Origin: Bacillaceae bacterium
Lineage (GTDB): Bacteria; Bacillota; Bacilli; JACDOE01
Length of the DNA: 51,346 nt
Reading direction: 5' to 3'
Assembly: GCA_017656255.1 (NCBI GenBank)
Contig: JACDOE010000014.1
Location: 1 to 51,346 of the forward strand
A model generated the notes under the pieces. That model was not told where the DNA came from. It ran no database searches and saw nothing but the letters and a program-made list of their open reading frames with translations. How positions within the stretch are numbered: the stretch's first letter is position 1; the number at the start of each line of letters is the position of its first letter. Below are positions 22,183 to 29,631 of the stretch, piece after piece. Both the position numbers and the translations under genes were made by a program.

Positions 22183-22938
22183 GTGACGATCAAACGGGGA
22201 TCACCTGAGTCATTTTTCTTGGAGGGAGATCAAAGTGGACTCTTGCTCGTTCACGGTTTTACCGGCACCACCGCGGAACTGAGACCGATGGGCGAGTATT
22301 TTCACCGGCTGGGAATGACCGTGCATGCACCACTTCTGGCCGGGCACGGAACCACACCGGAAGAGATGGCGCAGACCACGTGGAAAGACTGGTGGTGCAG
22401 CACCGTCAATGGTTACAAAAGGCTGATGGAATACGGCTGTACCCATGTGTACGCCGCCGGTTTGTCCATGGGCGGCCTGCTGGCATTGAACCTGGCCTAC
22501 AATTACGAAATCCGGGGAGTGGTTTCGATGTGTGCCCCGGTGTTTTTAAAAGATCCGCGGATTCACCTGACCCCGATCCTGCAAAAATTCATGACTTATT
22601 CGGACCGGGATGAAAAAAAACAGCCCCATATTGAAAAAGAGATTTTTCCCTATGAGCGGACGCCGATTGCATGCATCGCCAGTCTGTATCAGTTCATCCG
22701 GATCGTCAAAAAAAGGATTCCACAGATTACGACACCGGTGCTGGTCGCCCAGGGCCGAAAGGATGAAACCGTCCGACCGCGAAGTGCCCGCTACATTTAT
22801 AACAAAATCGGTTCGCCGATCAAAGAAATCAAATGGTACGAAAATTCTTCCCATATCATCACCCTGGACGATGAAAAGGGAGAATTGTTTGAAGATGTCA
22901 GGGTGTTTATGGAAAAATTAGAACAAAAGGATGCTTGA
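22183..22938 (+). CDS. est: Carboxylesterase, Est30/YvaK type (copy 2)
   Basis: A 251-residue carboxylesterase. Motifs: [20 protein letters not shown], nucleophile in GLSMGG, acid in GRKDETVRP and His in [11 protein letters not shown]. It is closer to the classical Bacillus enzyme than copy 1 and holds the position between secG and rnr. Tandem arrangement implies an old duplication. Its end overlaps the open frame leading into rnr by a few bases. Confidence 0.94.
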   Translation: MTIKRGSPESFFLEGDQSGLLLVHGFTGTTAELRPMGEYFHRLGMTVHAPLLAGHGTTPEEMAQTTWKDWWCSTVNGYKRLMEYGCTHVYAAGLSMGGLLALNLAYNYEIRGVVSMCAPVFLKDPRIHLTPILQKFMTYSDRDEKKQPHIEKEIFPYERTPIACIASLYQFIRIVKKRIPQITTPVLVAQGRKDETVRPRSARYIYNKIGSPIKEIKWYENSSHIITLDDEKGELFEDVRVFMEKLEQKDA

Positions 22939-22991
22939 ACCAATCATGGTTAAGATGGAGGTCTGTTTCGAGCATAAAGGAGTTGTCACGT

Positions 22992-25301
22992 TTGATAGAT
23001 GAAAAGAAATTGCTGGATTTTATGAAAGAAACGGCGTATCGCCCCATGACCGTACAGGAGCTGGAAAAAGAGTTTCAGATTGAAACGGCTGCTGAATTTA
23101 AAGAACTGGTCATTTTGTTGAATCAGATGGAAGAAACAGGGAAGGTTGTACGGACCCGGACCAACCGGTACGGCGTTCCGGAGCGGATGAACCTGATCCG
23201 GGGAAGATTGCAGGCCCACGCCAAAGGATTCGGGTTTGTGATTCCGGAATCCGGGGAAGGGCAGGATATCTATATTCACGCCTCGGATATGAACACCGCA
23301 ATGCACGGGGATGAAGTACTGGCCCGTATCAATCGTCGGTCTGACGGCGCCCGCATGGAAGGGGAAATCGTGCGGATAATCCGGCGGGCCAATGCGGAGG
23401 TGGTTGGGACCTTCAAGGAAAGCCGCGCCTTCGGTTTTGTCATCCCCGATGAAAAACGGCTCAACCGGGATATTTTTATCCCGAAAGAAGCGTCTAACGG
23501 GGCGGTTGAGGGGCACAAGGTCGTGGTCAAAATCACCCGTTTTCCGGAAGATGCCCGGGCCAATCCGGAAGGGGAAGTAATCGAGATCCTGGGTCATCAG
23601 AATGACCCGGGTGTTGATATTCTCTCGATCATCCGGCGCCACGGTTTGCCGGAAGAGTTTCCGCAGGAAGTGCTGGATGAAGCCCAGTCCATTTCCGACG
23701 AGATCGCACCGGAAGATCTGAAAGGCCGGCGCGATCTGAGAGATAAAAAGATGGTCACCATCGATGGGGCCGATGCGAAGGATCTGGACGATGCCGTCTC
23801 CATTGAGCGGCTGGATAACGGAAATTATCTGCTCGGTGTACATATTGCGGATGTCAGCTATTATGTGAAGGAAGGTTCTTTTCTTGATCAGGAAGCTTAT
23901 CGCCGGGGGTGCAGTGTGTATCTGGTGGACCGGGTGATCCCGATGCTGCCGCATCGCCTGTCCAACGGAATCTGCAGTCTGAATCCTCAGGTGGATCGAC
24001 TGGCGATGAGCTGTGAAATGGAGATTAACGCGAACACGCTGGAGGTTGAGGATTACGCTATTTTCACCAGTGTGATCAAGACCAATGAGCGGATGACCTA
24101 TGCCGATGTGAACAAAATTCTGGTGGAGGATGACCCGGAACTGAAGGCGCGGTATCAGGATCTGGTGGAAGATTTCCGGCTGATGGAAGAGCTGGCGATG
24201 AAACTTCGCCGAAAGCGGATGCAACGGGGCGCCATTGATTTTGATTTTCAGGAAGCGAAAATCCTGGTGGACGAAGAGGGCAAACCGACGGATATCGTGC
24301 TTCGGGAACGTTCTGTTGCCGAGCAGTTGATTGAAGAGTTCATGCTGGCGGCCAATGAGACGGTGGCGGAACATTTTCACTGGTTAACCGTTCCGTTTAT
24401 TTTCCGGATCCACGAAGATCCGGACCAGGGCAAACTGCAGTCTTTTCTGGAGTTCGTCACCAATTTCGGTTATGTGGTGAAAGGGACGGCTCAGTCCATT
24501 CATCCCCGGGCCCTGCAGCAGTTGCTGGAGAAGATCAAAGGGGAACCGGAGGAAGTGGTGGTGAGCACGGTGATGCTCAGGTCGATGCAGCAGGCGAAGT
24601 ATGCGGCCGAGAGCCTGGGTCACTTCGGGCTGGCGACCGAGTTTTATACCCATTTTACCTCGCCGATCCGCCGATATCCGGACTTGATCGTTCATCGTCT
24701 GATCCGGAGCTGGCTGGATGGCACGCTACATGATGAGGAAGAGGAATGGAAAGAGAAGTTACCGGGTATTGCCCGGCAATCCTCGGAACGTGAACGAATT
24801 GCCGTGGATGCGGAGCGGGAAACGGATGATCTGAAGAAAGCGGAATTTATGCTGGACAAGATCGGTGAGGAATTTGACGGGATCATCAGTGGGGTGACGT
24901 CCTTCGGGATGTTTGTGGAACTGCCCAATACGGTGGAAGGCCTGGTTCACATCAGTTATCTGACGGACGATTATTATCATTATCACGACCGTCAGTATGC
25001 GCTGATCGGGGAACGGACGGGTAAAATGTTCCGTATCGGGGATGAAGTGACGGTCCGCGTGATTAATGTGGACCTGGATGAAAAGTCGGTGGACTTTGAA
25101 GTGGTGGGCATGAAGCCGCCCCGTAAGAAGCGGGAACAGGAAGTGCGTGTGATTGAAGGCGGGGCGACGAATGGTGTAAAACGGAATAAGCCAAAGAAGA
25201 AGGGGGAACCGAAGAAAAAGTTCTTTGAGGAACTGGAGAAAAAGTCGGGAAAGAAAAAGAAAGCGAGGCGTTCCCGCACTTCCAGAAAAAAGCGTAAATA
25301 A
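22992..25301 (+). CDS. rnr: Ribonuclease R
   Basis: A 769-residue 3'-5' exoribonuclease that degrades structured RNA and, with SmpB/tmRNA, the messages of stalled ribosomes. Order of domains: N-terminal helix-turn-helix ([10 protein letters not shown] type), two cold-shock domains ([19 protein letters not shown] and [12 protein letters not shown]), the RNB catalytic domain with [13 protein letters not shown], an S1 domain ([20 protein letters not shown]) and a lysine-rich tail. TTG 22992 is chosen because AAAGGAG precedes it by nine bases; the frame extends up to 22935 without a site. Confidence 0.96.
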   Translation: MIDEKKLLDFMKETAYRPMTVQELEKEFQIETAAEFKELVILLNQMEETGKVVRTRTNRYGVPERMNLIRGRLQAHAKGFGFVIPESGEGQDIYIHASDMNTAMHGDEVLARINRRSDGARMEGEIVRIIRRANAEVVGTFKESRAFGFVIPDEKRLNRDIFIPKEASNGAVEGHKVVVKITRFPEDARANPEGEVIEILGHQNDPGVDILSIIRRHGLPEEFPQEVLDEAQSISDEIAPEDLKGRRDLRDKKMVTIDGADAKDLDDAVSIERLDNGNYLLGVHIADVSYYVKEGSFLDQEAYRRGCSVYLVDRVIPMLPHRLSNGICSLNPQVDRLAMSCEMEINANTLEVEDYAIFTSVIKTNERMTYADVNKILVEDDPELKARYQDLVEDFRLMEELAMKLRRKRMQRGAIDFDFQEAKILVDEEGKPTDIVLRERSVAEQLIEEFMLAANETVAEHFHWLTVPFIFRIHEDPDQGKLQSFLEFVTNFGYVVKGTAQSIHPRALQQLLEKIKGEPEEVVVSTVMLRSMQQAKYAAESLGHFGLATEFYTHFTSPIRRYPDLIVHRLIRSWLDGTLHDEEEEWKEKLPGIARQSSERERIAVDAERETDDLKKAEFMLDKIGEEFDGIISGVTSFGMFVELPNTVEGLVHISYLTDDYYHYHDRQYALIGERTGKMFRIGDEVTVRVINVDLDEKSVDFEVVGMKPPRKKREQEVRVIEGGATNGVKRNKPKKKGEPKKKFFEELEKKSGKKKKARRSRTSRKKRK

Positions 25302-25305
25302 GCTG

Positions 25306-25335
25306 TTGACGGACAGGCTCCCGATTTGCTATATT
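25306..25335 (+). promoter_or_regulatory. Promoter for smpB
   Basis: TTGACG and TATATT are separated by 18 bases, just after the rnr stop. A second candidate, TTGCTA with TATACT, lies at 25326-25356 with a 19-base spacer. Confidence 0.55.
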
Positions 25336-25343
25336 TATCTCTA

Positions 25344-25412
25344 GCGTGTGTATACTGATTCGGGATCATCCCCAGGCGGTATATGCACGCTTGTTTAGCC
25401 TCTAGGGGTTTT
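25344..25412 (+). promoter_or_regulatory. Structured smpB leader, possible attenuator
   Basis: A 12-pair stem can form between GCGTGTGTATAC (25344-25355) and GTATATGCACGC (25379-25390), with an inner GGG-ATCAT-CCC hairpin. Alternatively CCCCAGGC (25370-25377) pairs with GCCT-CTA-GGGG (25398-25408), followed by six T, which looks like a terminator. The two folds share bases and exclude each other. Confidence 0.45.
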
Positions 25413-25449
25413 TTGAAGAAAGTCACCGGGAAACAGGGAGGTGGGCACA

Positions 25450-25917
25450 ATGGGGTCCAACCCGGGAGTTAAGATTGTAGCACAGAATAAAAAGGCAAGG
25501 CATGATTATTTTATTGAGGAGACGTTTGAAGCCGGTATTGTGCTCACCGGAACGGAAATCAAGTCGATTCGTGCCGGGCGGGTGAATTTAAAGGATAGTT
25601 TTGCCCGTATTCATAACGGGGAAGTGTTTCTGCATAATATGCACATCAGTCCTTATGAAAAGGGGAATCGGTTTAATCATGAGCCGCTACGAACCCGTAA
25701 GCTATTGCTGCATCGCAAACAGATCGACAAGCTGATCGGAATGACGAAGGAAAAAGGGTATTCGCTGGTTCCGCTGGATATTCATCTGAATCGCGGGTAT
25801 GCTAAGATTAACCTTGCTCTTGCCAAAGGTAAGAAGTTGTATGACAAGCGGGAGAGCATGAAGAAGCGGGATGCGAAGCGTGAGATTGAACGTGCTTTTA
25901 AGGAACGGATGCGGTAG
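25450..25917 (+). CDS. smpB: SsrA-binding protein SmpB
   Basis: A 155-residue SmpB. Typical motifs are [39 protein letters not shown] and the basic tail [21 protein letters not shown]. It binds tmRNA and places it in the decoding site of stalled ribosomes. ATG 25450 follows GGGAGGTG; the GTG at 25441 lies within the site. The tmRNA gene itself is 140 bases downstream. Confidence 0.98.
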   Translation: MGSNPGVKIVAQNKKARHDYFIEETFEAGIVLTGTEIKSIRAGRVNLKDSFARIHNGEVFLHNMHISPYEKGNRFNHEPLRTRKLLLHRKQIDKLIGMTKEKGYSLVPLDIHLNRGYAKINLALAKGKKLYDKRESMKKRDAKREIERAFKERMR

Positions 25918-25974
25918 GACGGGATTTCGGGTATCGCGCAGATCTGTGTTTGCCTGGATGGCAGGGATTGTGTG

Positions 25975-26003
25975 TTTAAAATGTTCGTGTTTTGTGTTAT
26001 ACT
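25975..26003 (+). promoter_or_regulatory. Promoter of ssrA
   Basis: TTTAAA and TATACT are separated by 17 bases, with an extended -10 (TGT before TATACT). The start would be about 50 bases upstream of mature tmRNA, leaving a 5' leader for RNase P to remove. Confidence 0.75.
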
Positions 26004-26058
26004 GAATAGTGCTTTATCAGATGCTATCTGATGTTTGCAAAGCCCTTTTAGGATCCAT

Positions 26059-26421
26059 GGGGGCGTTCTGGATTCGACGGGGGTCGATCGAGCATCAGTT
26101 GCGAGTCGGGGGGTTGCGTACCCGTTAACAACGCAAGCGTAAATATAAACGCTAAAAACAACAATCAAGTAGCTCTGGCTGCGTAAATAGCCGAGCACTC
26201 CGCTATACCATCGCCCATGTGGTGTAGTCGGGGTTCATCAGCAGTGGGCTACGGCGGCAGGCTTTCGTCTGGAGTCTGACGCAGGAGATCAAACAGACTA
26301 GCTTATCGGATCGTGGGTTGCCTGGCAGTCCGATAGGCGAATCAAATACAGGTAACTACGCTCGTAGACGCTGATGTGGCGAGGTCTCCGGACGTGGGTT
26401 CGATTCCCACCGCCTCCACCA
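26059..26421 (+). ncRNA. ssrA: Transfer-messenger RNA (tmRNA)
   Basis: The 363-base RNA begins GGGGGCGTTCTGGATTCGACG and ends GGGTTCGATTCCCACCGCCTCC-ACCA in two parts: a T-arm and an acceptor strand that pairs with GGGGGCG. The internal reading frame at 26151-26186 reads AKNNNQVALAA and stop, preceded on the peptide by the charged alanine. The ALAA end is the usual ClpXP degron. Pseudoknot sequences follow. It rescues ribosomes together with SmpB. The AT-rich accessory segment begins immediately after it. Confidence 0.98.
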
Positions 26422-26444
26422 AAATTGATTGGTGGGTTTTTTTT
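26416..26444 (+). terminator. Terminator of ssrA
   Basis: CCACCAA pairs with TTGGTGG and is followed by GTTTTTTTT. The left arm overlaps the CCA end of tmRNA. Confidence 0.85.
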
Positions 26445-26539
26445 ATTTTTTAACTTGGACCATAAGTTTTTCTGTTTTGGCAAGGTTATGGTTAAAAAAA
26501 CTCATGGCAAACATATGTTTCAAAAATTGTTTTGTGTAG

Positions 26540-26561
26540 AACACCTGGGAAGGTGTTTTTT
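26540..26561 (+). terminator. Terminator-like hairpin downstream of ssrA
   Basis: AACACC pairs with GGTGTT and is followed by a T run. No gene precedes it between 26445 and 26540, so it is either a second ssrA terminator or the end of an unrecognised small RNA. I see no convincing promoter. Confidence 0.55.
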
Positions 26562-26736
26562 GTTTATACTTTTGTGTTACAGCTTTTTATTAAGATAAAC
26601 AATCACCTGATTCTTATTCCACAATTGGGATAGGGTGTATGGTGATTTTTTTGTGGTAAAATATAGTAAAACAATTCGTGCGGAGGATATAAAAATTCTT
26701 AAACTAACGGTGAGGATAAAAGAGGTTGTGGTGAAA

Positions 26737-27144
26737 ATGTCTGTTAAAAGAGATAACATGATTGCGTCACTAAAATCAATTGTAGTTCCTATACTTAGAG
26801 AGAAAGGGTTTAAAGGCTCTTTTCCACACTTTAGAAGAATTACCGATAACAAAATCGACTTAATGACTTTTCAATTCGACAGATATGGAGGAGGGTTTGT
26901 AATTGAAGTAGCAGTATGCTCTCCAAAAGGCTTTACAACTCATTGGGGAGAAGAAATACAACCTAACAAAGTGAAGGCTCATGACTTACATCCTTCAGAT
27001 AGAATGAGGTTAAAAGATAAAGACGGTCAATGGTTTAGGTATGATGAGAACAATTTGTTTGGCAATATATACGACAAGGTTGCTAAAGAAGTTTTAACAC
27101 ATCTAAAAGAAGCAGAAGATTACTGGGAAAATACGAGCATATAA
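26737..27144 (+). CDS. DUF4304 domain-containing protein
   Basis: A 135-residue soluble protein that matches the DUF4304 pattern as I know it: MIASLKSIVVPILREKGFKGS, then FRRITDNKIDLMTFQFDRYGG and a tail with WFRYDENNLF. Function is unknown; such genes are common among orphan immunity genes of polymorphic toxin loci. The start is ATG 26737; GTG 26731 is an alternative closer to AGAGG. Base composition is much more AT-rich than the housekeeping genes upstream, which suggests transfer. Confidence 0.75.
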   Translation: MSVKRDNMIASLKSIVVPILREKGFKGSFPHFRRITDNKIDLMTFQFDRYGGGFVIEVAVCSPKGFTTHWGEEIQPNKVKAHDLHPSDRMRLKDKDGQWFRYDENNLFGNIYDKVAKEVLTHLKEAEDYWENTSI

Positions 27145-27212
27145 TACTAAAACCTTATTATGCTAACGGGATAAGATGAAAATTATCAATCAGGGGTGGG
27201 GTGGTATTTATT

Positions 27213-27638
27213 ATGTATGAACTAGAACTAAAAAACCTTATTGAAAATAAAAGTGTTCATAAATTAACTGGAGCCTCTGAAGAGAAAGTAAAAGAAATTG
27301 AAGATACATTAAATGTGACTTTACCTAACAGTTATAAGTGGCTATTGAAGGAGTATAGTTCAGTTAGTTTTGAGGGTCTAGATATTAATGGTATTGGCTT
27401 GAACGGTGTTCATATAAGTTTAGCAAATACAATGGATTGGAAAGAGTACGATATTCCAGATGGTTATGTTGTAATATTTGAACCAGGAGCCGATTGGATT
27501 TATTGTCTGGATACAACACAACTGGAAAATGGAGAATGTCCTGTTGTTGCATGGTATCAAGGTCAGGATAAAGGTGAAAAAGAAGCTGATAATTTATATG
27601 AATTTATAAAAAAACAATTAGAAGAATTAACTGATTAG
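27213..27638 (+). CDS. SMI1/KNR4 (SUKH) family protein
   Basis: A 141-residue SUKH-superfamily protein. The N-terminal LTGASEEKVKEIEDTLNVTLP and SYKWLLKEYSSVSFEGLDI are the usual family opening, and GDYVVIFEPG-like and YEFIKKQLEEL segments follow. Bacterial SUKH proteins are mostly immunity proteins against secreted nucleases and deaminases, but no toxin is adjacent. ATG 27213 is preferred over GTG 27201. It belongs to an AT-rich cluster of immunity-type genes. Confidence 0.85.
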   Translation: MYELELKNLIENKSVHKLTGASEEKVKEIEDTLNVTLPNSYKWLLKEYSSVSFEGLDINGIGLNGVHISLANTMDWKEYDIPDGYVVIFEPGADWIYCLDTTQLENGECPVVAWYQGQDKGEKEADNLYEFIKKQLEELTD

Positions 27639-27676
27639 GCTTATTCAATTAATGGGGGCAAAGTTTAATAGAGGTT

Positions 27677-28033
27677 GTGATTATTACGGACAAGAAACTA
27701 ACAGAGGTATATGATAATTGGCAAGATAAACTTGATGCAGACGAATGGTATTTTAGTAATGTATTTGAATCAATTTCAGGGAACATGTCCTCTGATACTG
27801 CTTTTAACTATATTCCCGAAGATATATATATACTTTTAGAGTTAGATGAGGATTATTTGATTTATGAAACACTCTATTTTTTAATTGATTTATATAGAAT
27901 TGCTAATACCTCTGAAATACACCCCAAACTTGAAGAGAATTGGGATGCTTTAAGACAACATATAAAAATGTATAAGGATTCATATTCAACTCCTTATCAG
28001 GAATTGAAAAGATTATTAAGGATTAGCAAATGA
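27677..28033 (+). CDS. Small acidic protein of unknown function
   Basis: A 118-residue, acidic, helical protein. Recognisable features are NWQDKLDADEWYFSNVFESI and LLELDEDYLIYETLYFLIDLYR. I do not recognise the family. Size, charge and position between SUKH and barstar genes suggest another immunity-type protein (inference). GTG 27677 has GAGG only two bases upstream, so the start is not secure. Confidence 0.6.
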   Translation: MIITDKKLTEVYDNWQDKLDADEWYFSNVFESISGNMSSDTAFNYIPEDIYILLELDEDYLIYETLYFLIDLYRIANTSEIHPKLEENWDALRQHIKMYKDSYSTPYQELKRLLRISK

Positions 28034-28099
28034 AGGTTTAATACACTTTTATTTTTTTCGGCAAACTTATTGTTCATTTATTTGATTTTGAAGAAATAT

Positions 28100-28128
28100 T
28101 TGTAAGGTGTCAAATCCCGGGTTATAAT
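28100..28128 (+). promoter_or_regulatory. Promoter of the candidate antitoxin RNA
   Basis: TTGTAA and a perfect TATAAT are separated by 17 bases. It points towards the terminator at 28171-28217, giving a transcript of about 80 bases with no reading frame. Confidence 0.7.
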
Positions 28129-28134
28129 ATAGAT

Positions 28135-28217
28135 AATCCCCAGAGTGGACTGGCTCAAGGTATTCCTATCGAAAATAGACCGGTATCCTCAGCTCAAGGG
28201 CGGTCTATTTTCTTTTT
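28135..28217 (+). ncRNA. Candidate antisense antitoxin RNA
   Basis: The predicted RNA runs from just after the promoter at 28100 to the terminator at 28217. It overlaps the 3' end of the oppositely oriented 22-codon toxin frame, including its last codons and stop. Overlap at 3' ends is the arrangement of B. subtilis type I pairs such as txpA/RatA and bsrG/SR4. The exact ends are estimates. Confidence 0.6.
28171..28217. terminator. Shared terminator of the toxin-antitoxin candidate
   Basis: A 12-bp perfect stem GAAAATAGACCG/CGGTCTATTTTC surrounds an 18-base loop. On the plus strand it is followed by TTTTT. On the minus strand it lies right after the toxin stop codon and can end that message too. 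Confidence 0.82.
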
Positions 28218-28273
28218 AGTATTGAAACAATTAGCATCCCGAACATTAACAAAAGGGATAATAACACCGTCAT
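28205..28273 (-). CDS. Candidate type I toxin, small holin-like membrane peptide
   Basis: A 22-residue peptide: MTVLLSLLLMFG followed by the membrane-type stretch MLIVSIL and a basic end KRK. It fits the pattern of annotated holin-like type I toxins of Bacillus (start M-x-V, LMxxFG core, basic tail). A very strong ribosome site, AAGGGGGTGAG, lies five bases before ATG, and it is buried in a long hairpin (28275-28310), as in type I toxin messages. An antisense RNA overlaps its 3' end. It is too short for ordinary gene finding. Confidence 0.68.
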   Translation of the reverse strand: MTVLLSLLLMFGMLIVSILKRK

Positions 28274-28274
28274 A

Positions 28275-28310
28275 GGTCTCACCCCCTTTTAAGAGGGGAT
28301 GAGCCAGACC
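28275..28310 (-). promoter_or_regulatory. Hairpin that sequesters the toxin ribosome site
   Basis: On the minus strand GGTCT-GG-CTCATCCCCT pairs with AGGGGGTGAG-ACC (one wobble, small bulge), leaving an AT-rich loop. The right arm contains the ribosome site of the toxin frame. A possible minus-strand promoter, TTCAAC-N16-TACACT, lies upstream near 28340-28370. Confidence 0.6.
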
Positions 28311-28517
28311 ACCCTTGAGGAGCCGTTACCCCTAAATAGTGTAAAGACGAATGTTACCGGTTGAAACATGATATTTATCTAACACTAATTCTAACTGATT
28401 CGGTAAGACTCTGTACCTATTTCTTGCATTCTATATATTTTTACTTACAGAAGACAGCGGGGAACCTGTTACATATTTTTAATGCTATTTTTAATTTTAT
28501 AAATCGGAGGTCGGCGA

Positions 28518-28997
28518 ATGGAGTTGTGGAGACAATTATTATTAAATGGAGCAATAAAGTTGTTTTGGAGTAAAGATGTTTTAGAGGATTATATAAATGA
28601 AATAACAAAAGAAAAATTTAATATCTATAGTCTTGATTGTTCTAAGTGGAACTTAAAAAATTACCATGAGTATTTGGCATCTTCACTTCACTTTCCAGAT
28701 TATTATGGTAAGAATTTAGATGCTTTTAACGACTGTTTATCTGATATGATTCCAGAAGGGATAGGTATCTGTTTGGTGTTTAGGAACTATGAGTTTTTTT
28801 CCAGAAATTATCCAGAAGATGCATATCATATTTTAGATATAATACAGCGCAACTCCTGGCGTTTTTTACTTCTTGAGGATAGAAAACTAATTGCTTTTGT
28901 GCAATCCAATGACCCAACAATTGGCTTTACAAACTTGGGTGGAATGTCTGCGGAATGGAATAATGAAGAGTGGCTAAACAAAGCCCGGGGTATATAA
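28518..28997 (+). CDS. Barstar family protein
   Basis: A 159-residue protein with a barstar domain from about residue 34: FNIYSLDCSKWNLKNYHEYL, then the signature FPDYYGKNLDAFNDCL. Barstar proteins inhibit barnase-type ribonucleases, and homologues serve as immunity proteins for secreted RNase toxins. The first 30 residues are an extra helical part. The start follows CGGAGG. No barnase-like gene is seen in the window, so it appears to be an orphan immunity gene. Confidence 0.88.
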   Translation: MELWRQLLLNGAIKLFWSKDVLEDYINEITKEKFNIYSLDCSKWNLKNYHEYLASSLHFPDYYGKNLDAFNDCLSDMIPEGIGICLVFRNYEFFSRNYPEDAYHILDIIQRNSWRFLLLEDRKLIAFVQSNDPTIGFTNLGGMSAEWNNEEWLNKARGI

Positions 28998-28999
28998 TA

Positions 29000-29190
29000 A
29001 AACAATAATATATTCGAGGGTCATGTTTAAATCTTTGGTTATAATTGAGTTGCTGCAACCGTACTCTCGGTAACAAATTGAACACCAAGTTTTCACCAAA
29101 AATGGTTCTCGGTGAAAAGTCTGATTTTATATCCCTCTTACTGGAGCCTCCTAGAGTGATTAACATAAACACATTCAAAAAGGAACTGAC
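29000..29190. other. Intergenic region with an inverted repeat
   Basis: No gene is seen between the barstar gene and the aldehyde dehydrogenase remnant. The region holds TTTTCACC (29090-29097) facing GGTGAAAA (29111-29118), and a stem ACTGACAC-CAA-GTGTCAGT (29185-29203) that is probably the relic terminator of the dead gene. Confidence 0.5.
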
Positions 29191-29204
29191 ACCAAGTGTC
29201 AGTC

Positions 29205-29370
29205 CCTCCGAAATCACTGACATTGGCTGCTTCAATCGCTTCTTTTTCCGTCTTGAACGTGATAATGGGAACGACCGAAGCAAACGTATCTTCTGAGACG
29301 ATTTTTATATCCGGACTAATATCCATTAAAACAGTCGGGGCACAGAAAGAAGCCCTGTTTAAATTCTCTT
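29205..29370 (-). pseudogene. Remnant of an aldehyde dehydrogenase gene
   Basis: The fragment encodes MDISPDIKIVSEDTFASVVP and FKTEKEAIEAANVSDFG, closely matching DINPDMKIVSEETFGPVVP in the intact dehydrogenase at 31326-32771. At nucleotide level it parallels about 31545-31700. Both ends of the gene are gone, and the conserved Gly-Pro before VVP is changed to Ala-Ser. It marks a former second copy, now mostly deleted. Confidence 0.85.
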
Positions 29371-29380
29371 CGATTCACTC

Positions 29381-29629
29381 CTATTTCATCACACGAATAT
29401 AGAAATGGATGTCCTGTCCCATCTTTTTAGGTTCGCTGATAAGTTCATAGCCATGTCTAACGACCTCTTCGGGGACACTGCGGGATGATTGCGGACAATC
29501 GGCAATGACTTGCAAGACTTGACCGGCTTTCATTGTTTTTAGCGCATCCAGCGCATAAATGACGGGATAAGGTCATGGCTCGCCACGAATATCCAGGATA
29601 TAATCTATTTTGCCAATCACCTGTGACAT
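29381..29629 (-). CDS. TusA-like sulfur/selenium carrier with in-frame TGA at the CPxP cysteine (candidate selenoprotein)
   Basis: Reading through one TGA gives 82 codons from ATG 29629 to TAG 29381. The product starts MSQVIGKIDYILDIRGEP, then the TGA codon (29573-29575), then PYPVIYALDALKTMK and VIADCPQSSRSVPEEVVRHG. TusA/YeeD proteins have the active cysteine exactly there, in CPYP. The frame stays open and family-like after TGA. A hairpin GCGC-TGGAT-GCGC lies 19 bases downstream, with GG in the loop, as a bacterial SECIS needs. The gene begins two bases after the YeeE/YedE-like gene, a pair proposed for selenium or thiosulfate uptake. The alternative is a nonsense mutation in a decaying operon, since the upstream gene is frameshifted. 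Confidence 0.72.
29542..29554 (-). promoter_or_regulatory. SECIS-like hairpin
   Basis: GCGC-TGGAT-GCGC on the minus strand, with further TTT/AAA pairs beyond a 2x2 internal loop. There are 23 bases between TGA and the loop GG, within the spacing of bacterial SECIS elements, and a G falls in the first two loop positions. The stem is short, so this is suggestive only. Confidence 0.5.
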
Positions 29630-29631
29630 GT

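Noticed and set aside
22986-24380. Long open frame of 464 codons on the minus strand of rnr
   Set aside because: It is a shadow of the GC-rich rnr coding sequence: high in His, Arg and Phe, no ribosome site and no family resemblance.
26059-29000. Phage or island attachment-site duplication of the tmRNA 3' end
   Set aside because: I found no second copy of the CACCGCCTCCACCA end in the window, and no integrase gene is present. The island idea rests on composition and gene content only.
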